Below the pieces are notes generated by a model. It saw only the letters and a program-made list of their open reading frames with translations, was not told the origin of the DNA and ran no database searches. From Acidaminococcus hominis (GTDB taxonomy: Bacteria; Bacillota; Negativicutes; Acidaminococcales; Acidaminococcaceae): a DNA stretch of 64,000 nt. Positions within the stretch are counted from its first letter, which is position 1, and the number at the start of each line of letters is the position of its first letter. Where the stretch lies: NCBI RefSeq assembly GCF_021044795.1, contig NZ_JAJNOP010000005.1, one strand, 5' to 3'. Made by a program: the position numbers and the translations under genes. Positions 1-8,192 of this stretch are shown here, one piece after another.

Positions 1-179
1 GCCTTCTGGAAGCCCTGCCCCAGACCCAGCAGGAAGCCCTCCGGGGCGTCCTGGCCCAGGATCCCCGGCCCCATTACCAAAAGGACCCGGAGCGGGTCTA
101 CGGCCTGCGGTTTGACCGGTGGAATGTGAAGTTCCGGGTGGACGGAAATACCCTCTGGGTTGAAAAATTGGAAGAATAA
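1..179 (+). CDS. C-terminal fragment, TrmO-like tRNA methyltransferase
   Basis: The reading frame is open from the window edge (first full codon at 3) to TAA at 177-179. The visible 58 residues include AQDPRPHYQKDPERVYGLRF and RVDGNTLWV. This matches my memory of the C-terminal domain of TrmO/YaeB (TsaA family), which methylates N6 of t6A37 in tRNA-Thr; the conserved DPRP and R-YG-RF positions are present. The N-terminal beta-barrel lies outside the window. A hairpin with a T-run follows directly. The assignment rests on a short tail, so only family level is claimed. Confidence 0.55.
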   Translation, partial: LLEALPQTQQEALRGVLAQDPRPHYQKDPERVYGLRFDRWNVKFRVDGNTLWVEKLEE

Positions 180-183
180 GCAG

Positions 184-215
184 AAGGACCTTCGGAAAGT
201 GCCGGGGGTCCTTTT
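184..215 (+). terminator. Intrinsic terminator after TrmO-like gene
   Basis: AAGGACC pairs with GGTCCTT and is followed by more T residues. It sits five bases after the stop codon. Confidence 0.6.
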
Positions 216-240
216 CATTTTACAGTATCGATAAATTCTC

Positions 241-270
241 TTGCACCAATCCTGATTTTTGTAGTATGAT
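241..270 (+). promoter_or_regulatory. Sigma70-type promoter for the DUF3298-like gene
   Basis: TTGCAC (241-246) and TATGAT (265-270) are separated by 18 bp, about 30 bp before the start codon region of the next gene. Confidence 0.5.
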
Positions 271-301
271 TACATAATGAAACCAAATTTGGAAGGAGCG
301 T

Positions 302-931
302 ATGCAAATGCTGAAAAAAGCTGTCCTGGCAGCTGCTATGACCCTGTGTCTGGGGATGGCCCTGCCCGCTTTTGCTGAAGTAGAAAGTGTACAAGCCTCG
401 GTAGGTCTTTTGGATATGACCTGGCCCCAGGTAAAAACCGACAACAAGGCTGCGGACAAAATGGTGAACCAGAACATCAAAGCTTTCATGGACGACTTCC
501 GCAATGGCTTTGTGGACCGGAAATTTACCGCTGGCAAAACCTGGTATGAAACCAAATTCGAAGATCCCCAGCTGCTTTCCCTGCTGCTGAGCGATGTGCG
601 CACGGAAGGCTCTGTCTCCACCCAAAGAACCGTAGGCGCTGTCTACGATATGTCCACCGGCGACCGGCTGCCCCTGGCCTCCTTTGTCCGGATTACCCTG
701 GCTGATATCAACGACCGGCTGAAAACCGGCTTCTACCGGGATGGGGATGTGCATGTGTACCCGGACCATCCGGCAACCCGGATTCCCACAGACTTTTTCC
801 TGAACCCGGACGGCAGCATCTGCCTGCTGTACCAGACCAATGAAATGGGAAGTCTGCTGGAGGGCAATGTGTACCTGCGGCTGAGCCCTCAGGACATTTC
901 TGCCCTGAATGCCAAGAATCCTAGAAAATAA
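302..931 (+). CDS. Secreted DUF3298/RsiV-like protein
   Basis: This 209-residue protein starts with a clear signal peptide (KKAVLAAAMTLCLGMALPAFA, cleavage after about residue 26), so it is exported. The C-terminal half has the DUF3298 pattern also found in the anti-sigma factor RsiV: a GD-LPLASFV segment followed by a segment with FLNPDGSICLLYQ near residues 160-180. No enzymatic motif is visible. The start at 302 follows GGAAGGAG; Met at 308 is an alternative. The lipase gene begins 16 bp after its stop, so the two are probably co-transcribed. Function is unknown; a periplasmic or envelope-stress role is a guess from the family. Confidence 0.65.
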   Translation: MQMLKKAVLAAAMTLCLGMALPAFAEVESVQASVGLLDMTWPQVKTDNKAADKMVNQNIKAFMDDFRNGFVDRKFTAGKTWYETKFEDPQLLSLLLSDVRTEGSVSTQRTVGAVYDMSTGDRLPLASFVRITLADINDRLKTGFYRDGDVHVYPDHPATRIPTDFFLNPDGSICLLYQTNEMGSLLEGNVYLRLSPQDISALNAKNPRK

Positions 932-946
932 TCAGAAAAGGACAAT

Positions 947-2359
947 ATGCTGCTGAAACAATCAAAAAGCCGCTGGAGGCACAGGCTCAGCTGGGGGACG
1001 GTGTTCCTCTGTCTGGCCGTGCCTCATTTGTCTATGGGGGCGGCAAAACTAGAGGCCCAGCAAACCCTGGACAAGCTCCAGGAAGCCTCCCTTACGGTGC
1101 TGGCTGCCTCCATTTGCGCAGGAACCTACGACAACGGCTCTGAAAAAAGTACGGAAAACCGTTACCTGGCCGATTATGGCTGGGATACCCAATATTACGC
1201 TTTTCAGGACGGCAAGGCCCAGGTGCATTTCACCCTGGCCCGGCATCGGGGCCTGGTGCAGGGCAAGCCTCTGGCCGTGCTGGCCTTCCGGGGCAGCCAA
1301 ACCCAGGGAGACTGGCAGCTGAATCTGAAAACGGATCAGGTGCCCTTTCCTGGGGGGAAGCCGGAAGAACCGGAAACCAAAAATGCTCCTGCCGTCCATC
1401 AGGGTTTCCTTCAATACGCCAGGGCCGCCCTGGACTGTCCAGTGGACCTGGACGGGGACGGCACCCCGGACAATATTCCGGCGTATTTAAAGACCCACCC
1501 GGACCAGCAGCTGCTGCTGACCGGCCACAGCCTGGGCGGCGCCGGTGCTGTGCTGTACGGGGCAGAACTGGTGCAGCAGGGGGCTTCTCCCAGCCAGCTG
1601 CCCATTATTACCTTTGGGGCTCCGGCAGTGGGAAACCCGGCCTTTGCCAAAACCTATGGAAGCAGGCTGGACCTTTTGCGGATCTATACCAGCCTGGACC
1701 CGGTGCCCGGTCTGGTGCAGACCTTCTGCGGAGGGTACCAGCAGTTTGGCTGGGAAAAGGAGTACCGGCTGTCCGGAAACTACACCGATTACCAGCACCC
1801 CATTTCCTATTACCTGGACCTGGCCGTGCGGGATTACCATCAGGTGCGGAAAGAAGCCCTGGACGAAGGGCTTATCCAGCCTTTGCCCAAACGTTCCCTA
1901 AAGGGGAATGGACCCATTGTGGCACTTGCCGTTTTCTGTAGGGACAATGGGGCGGATACCCGTTTTTCTCCCGATCTTAGCCAGTTCCTGCTGGACGAAT
2001 ACCGGAGCCTGCTGCCCCGGTACGTGGTCATTGCCAGCGAGCATACCCGGGAGGCCGGGGAAGAAATACCGGCCCAGGACCTTCGGGGCAAAGCCCTGGC
2101 CGCTGGGGCCCAGTACCTGGTTGTGGTCCACGGAGAACGTCAGCGCCTGGGTCAAACGGACAAATGGGCCATCAGCCTGGGCCAGGAAGTCGTTGACCTG
2201 AAGAACGGGGGCGTGCTGTCCCTGACTACCGGCAGTACCCGGGTCCGCTTTGAGCAGGGCATTCTGCAAAGCACCCTGCGGCTGCTGGAGAATCAGAAAA
2301 TTGCTTTACGTCAGCTTCTGCCGGTGAATTCCCAGCAGACTGTTAACGAAATAGAGTAG
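947..2359 (+). CDS. Secreted class-3 lipase-like alpha/beta hydrolase
   Basis: The 470-residue protein has an N-terminal hydrophobic export signal (about residues 13-32). It contains the lipase_3 landmarks: AFRGSQTQGDW near residue 112, then the nucleophile elbow TGHSLGGAGAV around residue 193 (Ser in GHSLG), then TFGAPAVGN. These are features of triacylglycerol or phospholipid lipases. The C-terminal 170 residues beyond the hydrolase fold carry no motif I recognise. Acidic DLDGDGTPDN near residue 170 resembles a calcium-binding loop. It follows the DUF3298-type gene by 15 bp and precedes an amidohydrolase by 18 bp. Substrate is unknown. Confidence 0.75.
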   Translation: MLLKQSKSRWRHRLSWGTVFLCLAVPHLSMGAAKLEAQQTLDKLQEASLTVLAASICAGTYDNGSEKSTENRYLADYGWDTQYYAFQDGKAQVHFTLARHRGLVQGKPLAVLAFRGSQTQGDWQLNLKTDQVPFPGGKPEEPETKNAPAVHQGFLQYARAALDCPVDLDGDGTPDNIPAYLKTHPDQQLLLTGHSLGGAGAVLYGAELVQQGASPSQLPIITFGAPAVGNPAFAKTYGSRLDLLRIYTSLDPVPGLVQTFCGGYQQFGWEKEYRLSGNYTDYQHPISYYLDLAVRDYHQVRKEALDEGLIQPLPKRSLKGNGPIVALAVFCRDNGADTRFSPDLSQFLLDEYRSLLPRYVVIASEHTREAGEEIPAQDLRGKALAAGAQYLVVVHGERQRLGQTDKWAISLGQEVVDLKNGGVLSLTTGSTRVRFEQGILQSTLRLLENQKIALRQLLPVNSQQTVNEIE

Positions 2360-2377
2360 GAGAAGAGGGGAATTATC

Positions 2378-3265
2378 ATGAAAATCATCGATGGGCATAT
2401 GCACTTTTACCGTACCCCGGGCTTTGACCAGTTGGCCAAAGAGGCCGGTCATGAAAATACGGCGGAGCATTATCTGAAGGCCTGCAAGGAAAATAACGTA
2501 GTCATGTCCGTGGTTATGGGCAATGCACCCCTGGGACCCTCCCTGTATGGGGGCACGGTGCCCCGGGTGCCGGATCTGGCGGGGCCCTTTGACCTGGAGC
2601 ATTACAACCAGCCCAAGGAAATCGTCTACTGCGCCGGGGTGGACAGCAACGCCCTGACCGAAGAAAACTGCCGGGCCACCGCCAAGGAATTTGAGCGGGT
2701 GCTCCAGACGCCCCAGTGCGTGGGCATCAAGATTTACCTGGGCTACAGCCTGGTCTATGCCTACGACAAGCGCCATTTCCCCCTGTACGAACTGGCGGAA
2801 AAGTACAATGTGCCGGTGGTCTTCCATACGGGAGATACGGCTGGGGGCCATGGCCTGCTGAAGTACGCCCATCCCCTGACCATCGATGAAGTGGCCATGC
2901 AGTTCCCCCGGGTAAAATTCGTCATTGCCCACTGCGGCAATCCCTGGATTCTGGATGCCATGGAAGTGGTGGCCAAGGACCCCAATGTGTACGTGGACCT
3001 GTCGGGCCTATTGGAAGGCCGCTTTGACGGCGCCGTATTCTACGAAAAGCACCGGGATTACTTCCGGTACATGAGAATGTGGCTGGACTATGTGAACCGC
3101 TATGATAAGGTGATTTATGGCACCGACTGGCCCCTGATCAACATCCGCAGTTACATTGACGTGATGAAGCTAGTGATTCCAGAAGCCCATTACCAGGAAT
3201 TTTTCTACGACAATGCCCGCCGGGTATTCAGTAAAATCAATCCATTGCTTCCCAAGGAGGAATAA
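2378..3265 (+). CDS. Amidohydrolase-related TIM-barrel protein (Amidohydro_2)
   Basis: The 295-residue protein shows the metal-dependent amidohydrolase layout. It starts with DGHMHF (first two metal His), then VVFHTGDT, then FVIAHCGNPW, and ends with VIYGTDWPL carrying the catalytic Asp. This is the Amidohydro_2 group, which includes decarboxylases and lactone hydrolases such as ACMSD-like enzymes; the substrate cannot be read from sequence. A good ribosome-binding site (GGAGAAGAGGGG) precedes the start. Its stop is one base from the start of the YhcH-like gene, so the pair are translationally linked. Confidence 0.75.
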   Translation: MKIIDGHMHFYRTPGFDQLAKEAGHENTAEHYLKACKENNVVMSVVMGNAPLGPSLYGGTVPRVPDLAGPFDLEHYNQPKEIVYCAGVDSNALTEENCRATAKEFERVLQTPQCVGIKIYLGYSLVYAYDKRHFPLYELAEKYNVPVVFHTGDTAGGHGLLKYAHPLTIDEVAMQFPRVKFVIAHCGNPWILDAMEVVAKDPNVYVDLSGLLEGRFDGAVFYEKHRDYFRYMRMWLDYVNRYDKVIYGTDWPLINIRSYIDVMKLVIPEAHYQEFFYDNARRVFSKINPLLPKEE

Positions 3266-3266
3266 T

Positions 3267-3731
3267 ATGATTACAGGCAATCCCCAAGATATGGCAAGAA
3301 TGGCCAAAGAGCTTCAGGGCCGGGTGGCCCAGGCCCTGGAAATCCTGTCCCAGCTGGACGTAAAAGCCCTGCCGGTGGGCAAGACCCCCCTGGACGGGGA
3401 CAACATCTACGCCAGCGTCAACGAGTACGCTACGGAACCTTGGGCGGACCGCCGTCCGGAAAAGCATGAGCAGTACATCGATATCCAGATTGTAGCTGCC
3501 GGCCGGGAAATCATCGGCTACGGGGACGTGGAAAATGCCGGCCCCATGACCGAAGACAAGCGGGAAACCAACGATGTGTCCTTCTACGCCTCTGTGGCCC
3601 AGGAAAAGAAGCTGGAGCTGGAAGAAGGCCAGTTCGCCATCTTTTATCCCTGGGAAGTCCATCGCCCCAACTGCCAGTTTGCCGACAGCCCGGAGCAGGT
3701 CAAAAAAGTGGTGGTGAAGGTGAGAGCCTAA
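3267..3731 (+). CDS. YhcH/YjgK/YiaL-family protein (DUF386)
   Basis: The start is set at ATG 3267, directly after AAGGAGG and one base after the stop of the amidohydrolase; a longer frame from 3213 overlaps that gene and lacks a ribosome-binding site. The 154-residue product has the family landmarks: EYATEPWADRRPEKHEQYID in the middle, and YPWEVHRPN near residue 128 with the conserved metal-binding His, ending VKKVVVKVRA. The family is cupin-like and often linked to sugar or sialic acid catabolism (EbgC, YiaL). Together with the amidohydrolase it suggests a small catabolic module. A terminator follows. Confidence 0.75.
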   Translation: MITGNPQDMARMAKELQGRVAQALEILSQLDVKALPVGKTPLDGDNIYASVNEYATEPWADRRPEKHEQYIDIQIVAAGREIIGYGDVENAGPMTEDKRETNDVSFYASVAQEKKLELEEGQFAIFYPWEVHRPNCQFADSPEQVKKVVVKVRA

Positions 3732-3750
3732 GTCCCTGAAAATGCTAAGG

Positions 3751-3786
3751 AACCGAGTCAATGCAGCTGCATTGGCCCGGTTTTTT
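3751..3786 (+). terminator. Intrinsic terminator after YhcH-like gene
   Basis: A 15-bp stem with one mismatch and one G-U (arms AACCGAGTCAATGCA and TGCATTGGCCCGGTT) is followed by six T. It separates the amidohydrolase operon from the heme locus. Confidence 0.8.
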
Positions 3787-3951
3787 GCTGACCTGGGCAG
3801 CCGCAGGGGGAAGAACGGCAGAATTTTCCCCAGCTGTTTTCCTTTTGGGGCAACCTGTGGCATAATAGGGAAGAACCTGGCCGCAGCAGGCGCGCACACA
3901 AAAAAAGCCTGGGGCGGCCATACGCATCAAGAAGAAGTGAAGGAGCAGCAG

Positions 3952-5934
3952 ATGGAGAAGCAAGGCATCACACGGAAAATCCTTTTGGCCCTGTGCCTGG
4001 GGGCGGCTGGCACTTTGCCGGCCGGCACGGTGCAGGCAGCGGCAGCGGCGGAGCTGCCGGTTTACGATTTGGGAGAATTGGTGGTTACGGCCACTAAAAC
4101 AAAACTGGATAAAAAAAGTGCGCCTATGTCTGTACAGACCATTACGGAAAAGGATATTAAGCAGATGGGCGCCTATAACGTCACCGATGTGTTAAAAACG
4201 GTGGCCGGCCTCAATGTGATGGAAATCAGCACGGAACGCGGGGGCATTCCCCTGGGGGCGCAGGCTTCCCTGCGGGGCATGGGCACCTCCGCCACCCTGA
4301 TTCTGGTGGACGGCCGCCGGCTGGCCGGGGAAGATTCTGGCAGCACCCGGAACGTCTACGAACTGAACCGGCTGAACCTGCACCAGGTGGAACGGATTGA
4401 AATCATCCGGGGAGCCGGGTCCGGGCTGTACGGCAGTGATGCCATGGGCGGGGTCATCAATGTCATCACCAAAAAGGAGCAGGCAGAGGGCGGCTACGCC
4501 GGTACCCAGCTGGGCTCCCGGGAAAACTCCGTGTACGGGGGCTATTCCACCGGGGACGTGGGCAAGCTGAACCTGAACTTTAACTACAACCTGACGGAAG
4601 TCCGGAAACAGGACCAAAAGGTGGGCACCAACCTGTACGGCCCCAAACGGGATTTTGGCTTCCAGGGCAATTACCAGTTCAATGACCACAGCGGCCTGGA
4701 CTTTGGGGCCTCCTTCCTGAAGGAGCAGTACCAGTCCCTGACCTACGGCAATACGGCTGCAGGGAATATGACCGAGTGGTACGACAACAACCGGACTGAC
4801 GCCCATGTGAAATACTACGGCTTTGACCAGAAAAATGACTACGAATTCCAGACCTACTACAACCGGCTGGGAAAAGAATCCCGGCAGCGCAGCACCAGCG
4901 CCTGGCAGGACTTTGACCATGCCAAGTACGAAACCACCGTAATGGAAGGCAAGAACACCTATCGTGCCAACAAGCAGCATACCCTGACCTATGGCGCCGA
5001 ATACCGCTGGCAGAAGGCCGGGGGCACCCGGCTGGGCAGCGGCGCCGGCGGCAACCAGGAGGAAACGTATTTGGGCATTTCCAAGGCCTATTCCTCCGCC
5101 AGCCTGGATTCCTACGCAGCCTACGTCCAGGACGAATGGCGGCTGTCGGACAAGCTATTTTTCGTGCCCAGTCTGCGCTACGACCATTACGACAGCTTTG
5201 GTGGGGAGTGGTCCCCTCGGGCCGGTCTGACCTACAGCCTGAGCAAAGCTGTCCGGCTGAAAACCAACTATGGCTTGGGCTACCGGGCTCCCAGCATTTT
5301 TGAGCTGTATTCCCATATGAACCGGAACGAAGGGCAGATCCAGGTCCAGGTTTATGGGAATAGCCAGTTGGAAGCGGAAAAGTCCCGGACTTTTGACTTT
5401 GGCCTGGAAGCGGAAAAAGGCCGGAGCACTGGCCGGCTGACCTATTTCCACAACAAGGTGGACAACCTGATTGATGCCCAGCTGCTGCGCCGGCAGGGCC
5501 GCACCCTTTATTTCCAATACGCCAATATCAACCGGGCGGTGATGGACGGGGTGGAAGGGGAGTACGCCTACCGCTTCGACAAGCACTGGGACGCCAAACT
5601 GAACTTTACGTATCTGGATGCCAGAAATGACCTTACTAACGCCCGGCTTACCGGCCGGGCCCGGCTGAATGGCCTGGTGCAGCTAAACTGGACCGATGCC
5701 AAGCCCAATCCCTGGACCGCTTCCCTGTATACCCTGTGGTTCAAGGATTTCCTGGACGCCAGCGGGAAAAACTATACCTACAGCACTACCAACCTGGTGG
5801 TCACCAAGGACCTGAACAAGACCACCCATTTGTACGCCGGGGTGGACAATCTGTTCAACAAAGCCTTCTCCTATGAGGACGATTTCTCTATTTACGGCCG
5901 CACCTGGCGGACCGGGGTGGAATTCCGTTTCTAA
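3952..5934 (+). CDS. TonB-dependent outer-membrane receptor 1, probable heme receptor
   Basis: A 660-residue outer-membrane receptor. I start it at ATG 3952 after AAGGAG, which gives a signal peptide (about 30 residues, ending TVQAAAAAE). Upstream codons of the open frame run through a terminator and have no signal. The TonB-box-like ELVVTATKT, the plug domain (GMGTSATLILVDGRR, GSGLYGSDAMGGVINVIT) and a barrel ending in WRTGVEFRF are all visible. YRAPS at about residue 444, His at about 455 (ELYSHM) and NSQLEAEKS resemble the FRAP-His-NPNL box of heme receptors. Heme specificity is inferred from this box and from the adjacent ChuW gene. A close paralogue lies at 12661. Confidence 0.85.
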   Translation: MEKQGITRKILLALCLGAAGTLPAGTVQAAAAAELPVYDLGELVVTATKTKLDKKSAPMSVQTITEKDIKQMGAYNVTDVLKTVAGLNVMEISTERGGIPLGAQASLRGMGTSATLILVDGRRLAGEDSGSTRNVYELNRLNLHQVERIEIIRGAGSGLYGSDAMGGVINVITKKEQAEGGYAGTQLGSRENSVYGGYSTGDVGKLNLNFNYNLTEVRKQDQKVGTNLYGPKRDFGFQGNYQFNDHSGLDFGASFLKEQYQSLTYGNTAAGNMTEWYDNNRTDAHVKYYGFDQKNDYEFQTYYNRLGKESRQRSTSAWQDFDHAKYETTVMEGKNTYRANKQHTLTYGAEYRWQKAGGTRLGSGAGGNQEETYLGISKAYSSASLDSYAAYVQDEWRLSDKLFFVPSLRYDHYDSFGGEWSPRAGLTYSLSKAVRLKTNYGLGYRAPSIFELYSHMNRNEGQIQVQVYGNSQLEAEKSRTFDFGLEAEKGRSTGRLTYFHNKVDNLIDAQLLRRQGRTLYFQYANINRAVMDGVEGEYAYRFDKHWDAKLNFTYLDARNDLTNARLTGRARLNGLVQLNWTDAKPNPWTASLYTLWFKDFLDASGKNYTYSTTNLVVTKDLNKTTHLYAGVDNLFNKAFSYEDDFSIYGRTWRTGVEFRF

Positions 5935-6025
5935 GGGGCAGGGAGCTCTCTTTTAGGACCTGTTTTAGAAAAATAAAATTGGAAGTTTCTTGCAAACAGG
6001 CTTTCATAAATTGCAACCCATTGCC

Positions 6026-6073
6026 AAAAAGTACGAGTGAATGCGTGATACATACATTGACTCGTACTTTTTT
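6026..6073 (+). terminator. Bidirectional-looking terminator after receptor 1
   Basis: AAAAAGTACGAGT and ACTCGTACTTTTTT form a stem, extended by AATG/CATT. Its right arm overlaps the -35 of the next promoter. Confidence 0.7.
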
Positions 6074-6085
6074 CAGTGGTATACT
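6057..6085 (+). promoter_or_regulatory. Strong promoter of the heme uptake operon
   Basis: TTGACT (6057-6062) and TATACT (6080-6085) are separated by exactly 17 bp. Transcription would begin near 6092, immediately before a 20-bp palindrome, and about 90 bases before the binding-protein start codon. Confidence 0.75.
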
Positions 6086-6093
6086 ATCCCTGC

Positions 6094-6113
6094 TAGTTAG
6101 TAAATACTAACTA
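6094..6113 (+). promoter_or_regulatory. 20-bp perfect palindromic operator
   Basis: TAGTTAGTA-AA-TACTAACTA is a perfect 9-2-9 inverted repeat starting about two bases after the predicted start of transcription. It resembles DtxR/IdeR-type metalloregulator boxes (TTAG..CTAA halves) more than a Fur box; this is visual similarity only. A weaker TTAG-6-CTAA pair at 6161-6174 lies close to the start codon. Position suggests a repressor site for iron or heme control. Confidence 0.65.
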
Positions 6114-6180
6114 TTTAACATAATGAACAGCCTAAAGATAGGAATACTTATATTAAATAATTAGAAAGGACTAACTTATC

Positions 6181-7164
6181 GTGAAAAAATGGATGGTGCT
6201 AAGCCTGGCTTGCTGCCTTCTGCTGGCGGCAGGCTGCGGGGAACAAAAGCAGGAAACAGCGGTAAAAACAGAAAATCAGGTGGTACTGCCTTATCCGGAG
6301 AATATGCAGAAGCTGGGGTTTACGGAAAGCGTGGTACTGCCCAAACAGCCGGAGCGGGTCATCTCTCTGGCCAATACCCCTGTCCTGGCCCTGGAAACCC
6401 TGGGAGTTCCCCAGGTGGGGATTCCGGATACCAAGATTCTCCAGTGGCCGGACAGCCTGAAACAGCGGGCGAAACTACTCCAGACGGGTATGCGTTCCAA
6501 TATTGATCTGGAAACGGTGCTGACCCTAAAGCCGGACCTGGTGCTGGTGGGCGCCCATGCCAAGGATACCTACGGAAAACTCCTGGAGCGGGAAAAGATT
6601 CCTGTCTACTATGTGGCAGCGGGGCCTGCTGTTCCCTATGAGGACGTGAAAGCTTTGACCCTGATTTTGGCCGATTCTTTAGGGAAAAATAAGCCGGCTG
6701 CTCAGAAAATCAAAGACGATTTTGCTGCTATGGAACAACGGCTGAACCAGCAGCGCAAGGAAAACCAAGGGAAAAAGGTAATGGTACTCCAGGCTGCTCC
6801 GCCTCGATTTTTCCTTCAGAACAAGAACGGCACTGTAGGCTCCATGCTGGAACTGCTGGGCTACACCAACGTGGCTCCGGCAGCAGGCGGCGCTATGGTG
6901 CCCATGAACCAGGAAACAGCCCTTTCCTATGAACCGGACCTGATTGTCTGCGTCAGCGCCATGAATGGGGAAGACCAGCAGCGGGAGGCCATGGAAAAAG
7001 AATTCCAGGAACATGCCGCCTATTGGAACCATTTTGCAGCAGTGCGTCAGGGCAAGGTAGTATATCTTCCCAAGTGGTTTGCTGTCTCGGGTGGTTTGGA
7101 TGAACTCCAGCAGTTGGATGCCCTGATGCAAAAACTGGCGGAAACGGAAGGAGCCCGCCCATGA
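6181..7164 (+). CDS. Heme/iron ABC transporter substrate-binding lipoprotein
   Basis: A 327-residue protein with GTG start after AGAAAGGA, and a lipoprotein signal with lipobox LLAAGC (lipidated Cys at residue 19). The mature part is a FepB/BtuF/HmuT-type binding protein: PERVISLANTPVLALETLG near residue 55, then PDLVLVGAH near residue 120, and PDLIVCVS in the second lobe. It would deliver the ligand in the periplasm to the permease encoded next. Its stop overlaps the next start (ATGA). The ligand is inferred as heme because the same operon encodes a heme-degrading radical SAM enzyme; siderophore or corrinoid binding cannot be excluded from sequence. Confidence 0.8.
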   Translation: MKKWMVLSLACCLLLAAGCGEQKQETAVKTENQVVLPYPENMQKLGFTESVVLPKQPERVISLANTPVLALETLGVPQVGIPDTKILQWPDSLKQRAKLLQTGMRSNIDLETVLTLKPDLVLVGAHAKDTYGKLLEREKIPVYYVAAGPAVPYEDVKALTLILADSLGKNKPAAQKIKDDFAAMEQRLNQQRKENQGKKVMVLQAAPPRFFLQNKNGTVGSMLELLGYTNVAPAAGGAMVPMNQETALSYEPDLIVCVSAMNGEDQQREAMEKEFQEHAAYWNHFAAVRQGKVVYLPKWFAVSGGLDELQQLDALMQKLAETEGARP

Positions 7165-8141
7165 AGGGTGGGGAAAAAGAAACTACAGGGCTTTGCCTGC
7201 TGCTGCTCCTGGTTTTGGCCGGCCTTTCCCTTTTGGCTTTGGGTCTTGGCAGTGCCTGGTTTTCGCCCCGGGAGATTGTGGAAGGTCTGTGGCAGGGGGA
7301 CGGCACCATTCGCTTGGTGGTGCTCAACCTGCGGCTGCCCCGGATTCTGATTGCTGTTCTAACCGGCTGCGCCCTGTCCCTTTCTGGGGCCCTGCTCCAG
7401 GCGGTGATGCGCAATCCCCTGGCTGATCCTGGCATTATCGGAGTTTCCGCAGGGGCGGTAACGGCAGCTACTACCGTAATGCTGCTGGCTCCTAAGCTTC
7501 TGCTTTTGGTGCCCCTGTTCGCCTTTGGCGGCGCTCTGCTGGCCTGCGTCATCATCTACCTGCTGGCCTGGAAACGGGGCGTGGATCCGGTGCGGATCAT
7601 TCTCTCCGGGGTGGCAGTAAACGCGGTGCTGGGGTCCTACACTTCCTTTCTCCAGCTGCTCAATGCGGACAACCTGTCCGGGGTGCTGGGCTTTTTGAAC
7701 GGGAGCCTTTCCGGCCGTGGCTGGGACCAGGTCTTCCTGGTGGCTGGCTACGCTGGCGTAGGAATCCTTCTGACCCTGTGCTGCATTAAGGGAGCCAATA
7801 TTCTCCAATTGGGAGATGAGATGGCTTCCAGCCTGGGAGTCAACGTAAACACTTGGCGGATTGGGATTTCAGCAGTGGCCGCGTTTTTGGCAGCGGCCAC
7901 AGTGGCCGTGGCTGGGATGATTGGCTTTGTGGGCCTGGTAGTGCCCCATATGGCCCGGCTGCTGGTGGGAGCGGATTACCGCGCCCTGGTACCGGTTTCT
8001 GCCCTTTTGGGCAGCTGTACCCTGCTGGCCGCGGATACCCTGGGCCGGGTGCTGATTCCCAGTATGGAAATCCCGGTGGGCCTGGTAATGGCCATGACCG
8101 GCGGTCCCTTTTTCTTATATATGCTGCGGAAGAAAGGCTGA
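7161..8141 (+). CDS. FecCD-family ABC permease (heme/iron)
   Basis: A 326-residue polytopic membrane protein of the FecCD/BtuC family. Family signatures are present: LRLPRILIAVLTGCALSLSG near residue 55, MRNPLADPGIIGVSAGA near residue 80, and GMIGFVGLVVPHMARLL near residue 252, which is the coupling region that contacts the ATPase. It forms the inner-membrane channel, probably as a homodimer since only one permease gene is present. It overlaps the binding-protein gene by four bases and is followed after 51 bp by the ATPase gene. Confidence 0.88.
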   Translation: MKGGEKETTGLCLLLLLVLAGLSLLALGLGSAWFSPREIVEGLWQGDGTIRLVVLNLRLPRILIAVLTGCALSLSGALLQAVMRNPLADPGIIGVSAGAVTAATTVMLLAPKLLLLVPLFAFGGALLACVIIYLLAWKRGVDPVRIILSGVAVNAVLGSYTSFLQLLNADNLSGVLGFLNGSLSGRGWDQVFLVAGYAGVGILLTLCCIKGANILQLGDEMASSLGVNVNTWRIGISAVAAFLAAATVAVAGMIGFVGLVVPHMARLLVGADYRALVPVSALLGSCTLLAADTLGRVLIPSMEIPVGLVMAMTGGPFFLYMLRKKG

Positions 8142-8192
8142 TAAGGGCGCAGCTTTATACTGTGAATTATATCTGCTGCAGATGAAAGGACG

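Noticed and set aside
3742..3951. Upstream extension of receptor 1
   Set aside because: The extra codons run through a terminator hairpin and would bury the signal peptide; ATG 3952 has a ribosome-binding site.
6094..6113. A Fur box
   Set aside because: The halves TAGTTAGTA/TACTAACTA do not fit the GATAATGATwATCATTATC pattern; only a general palindromic operator is claimed.
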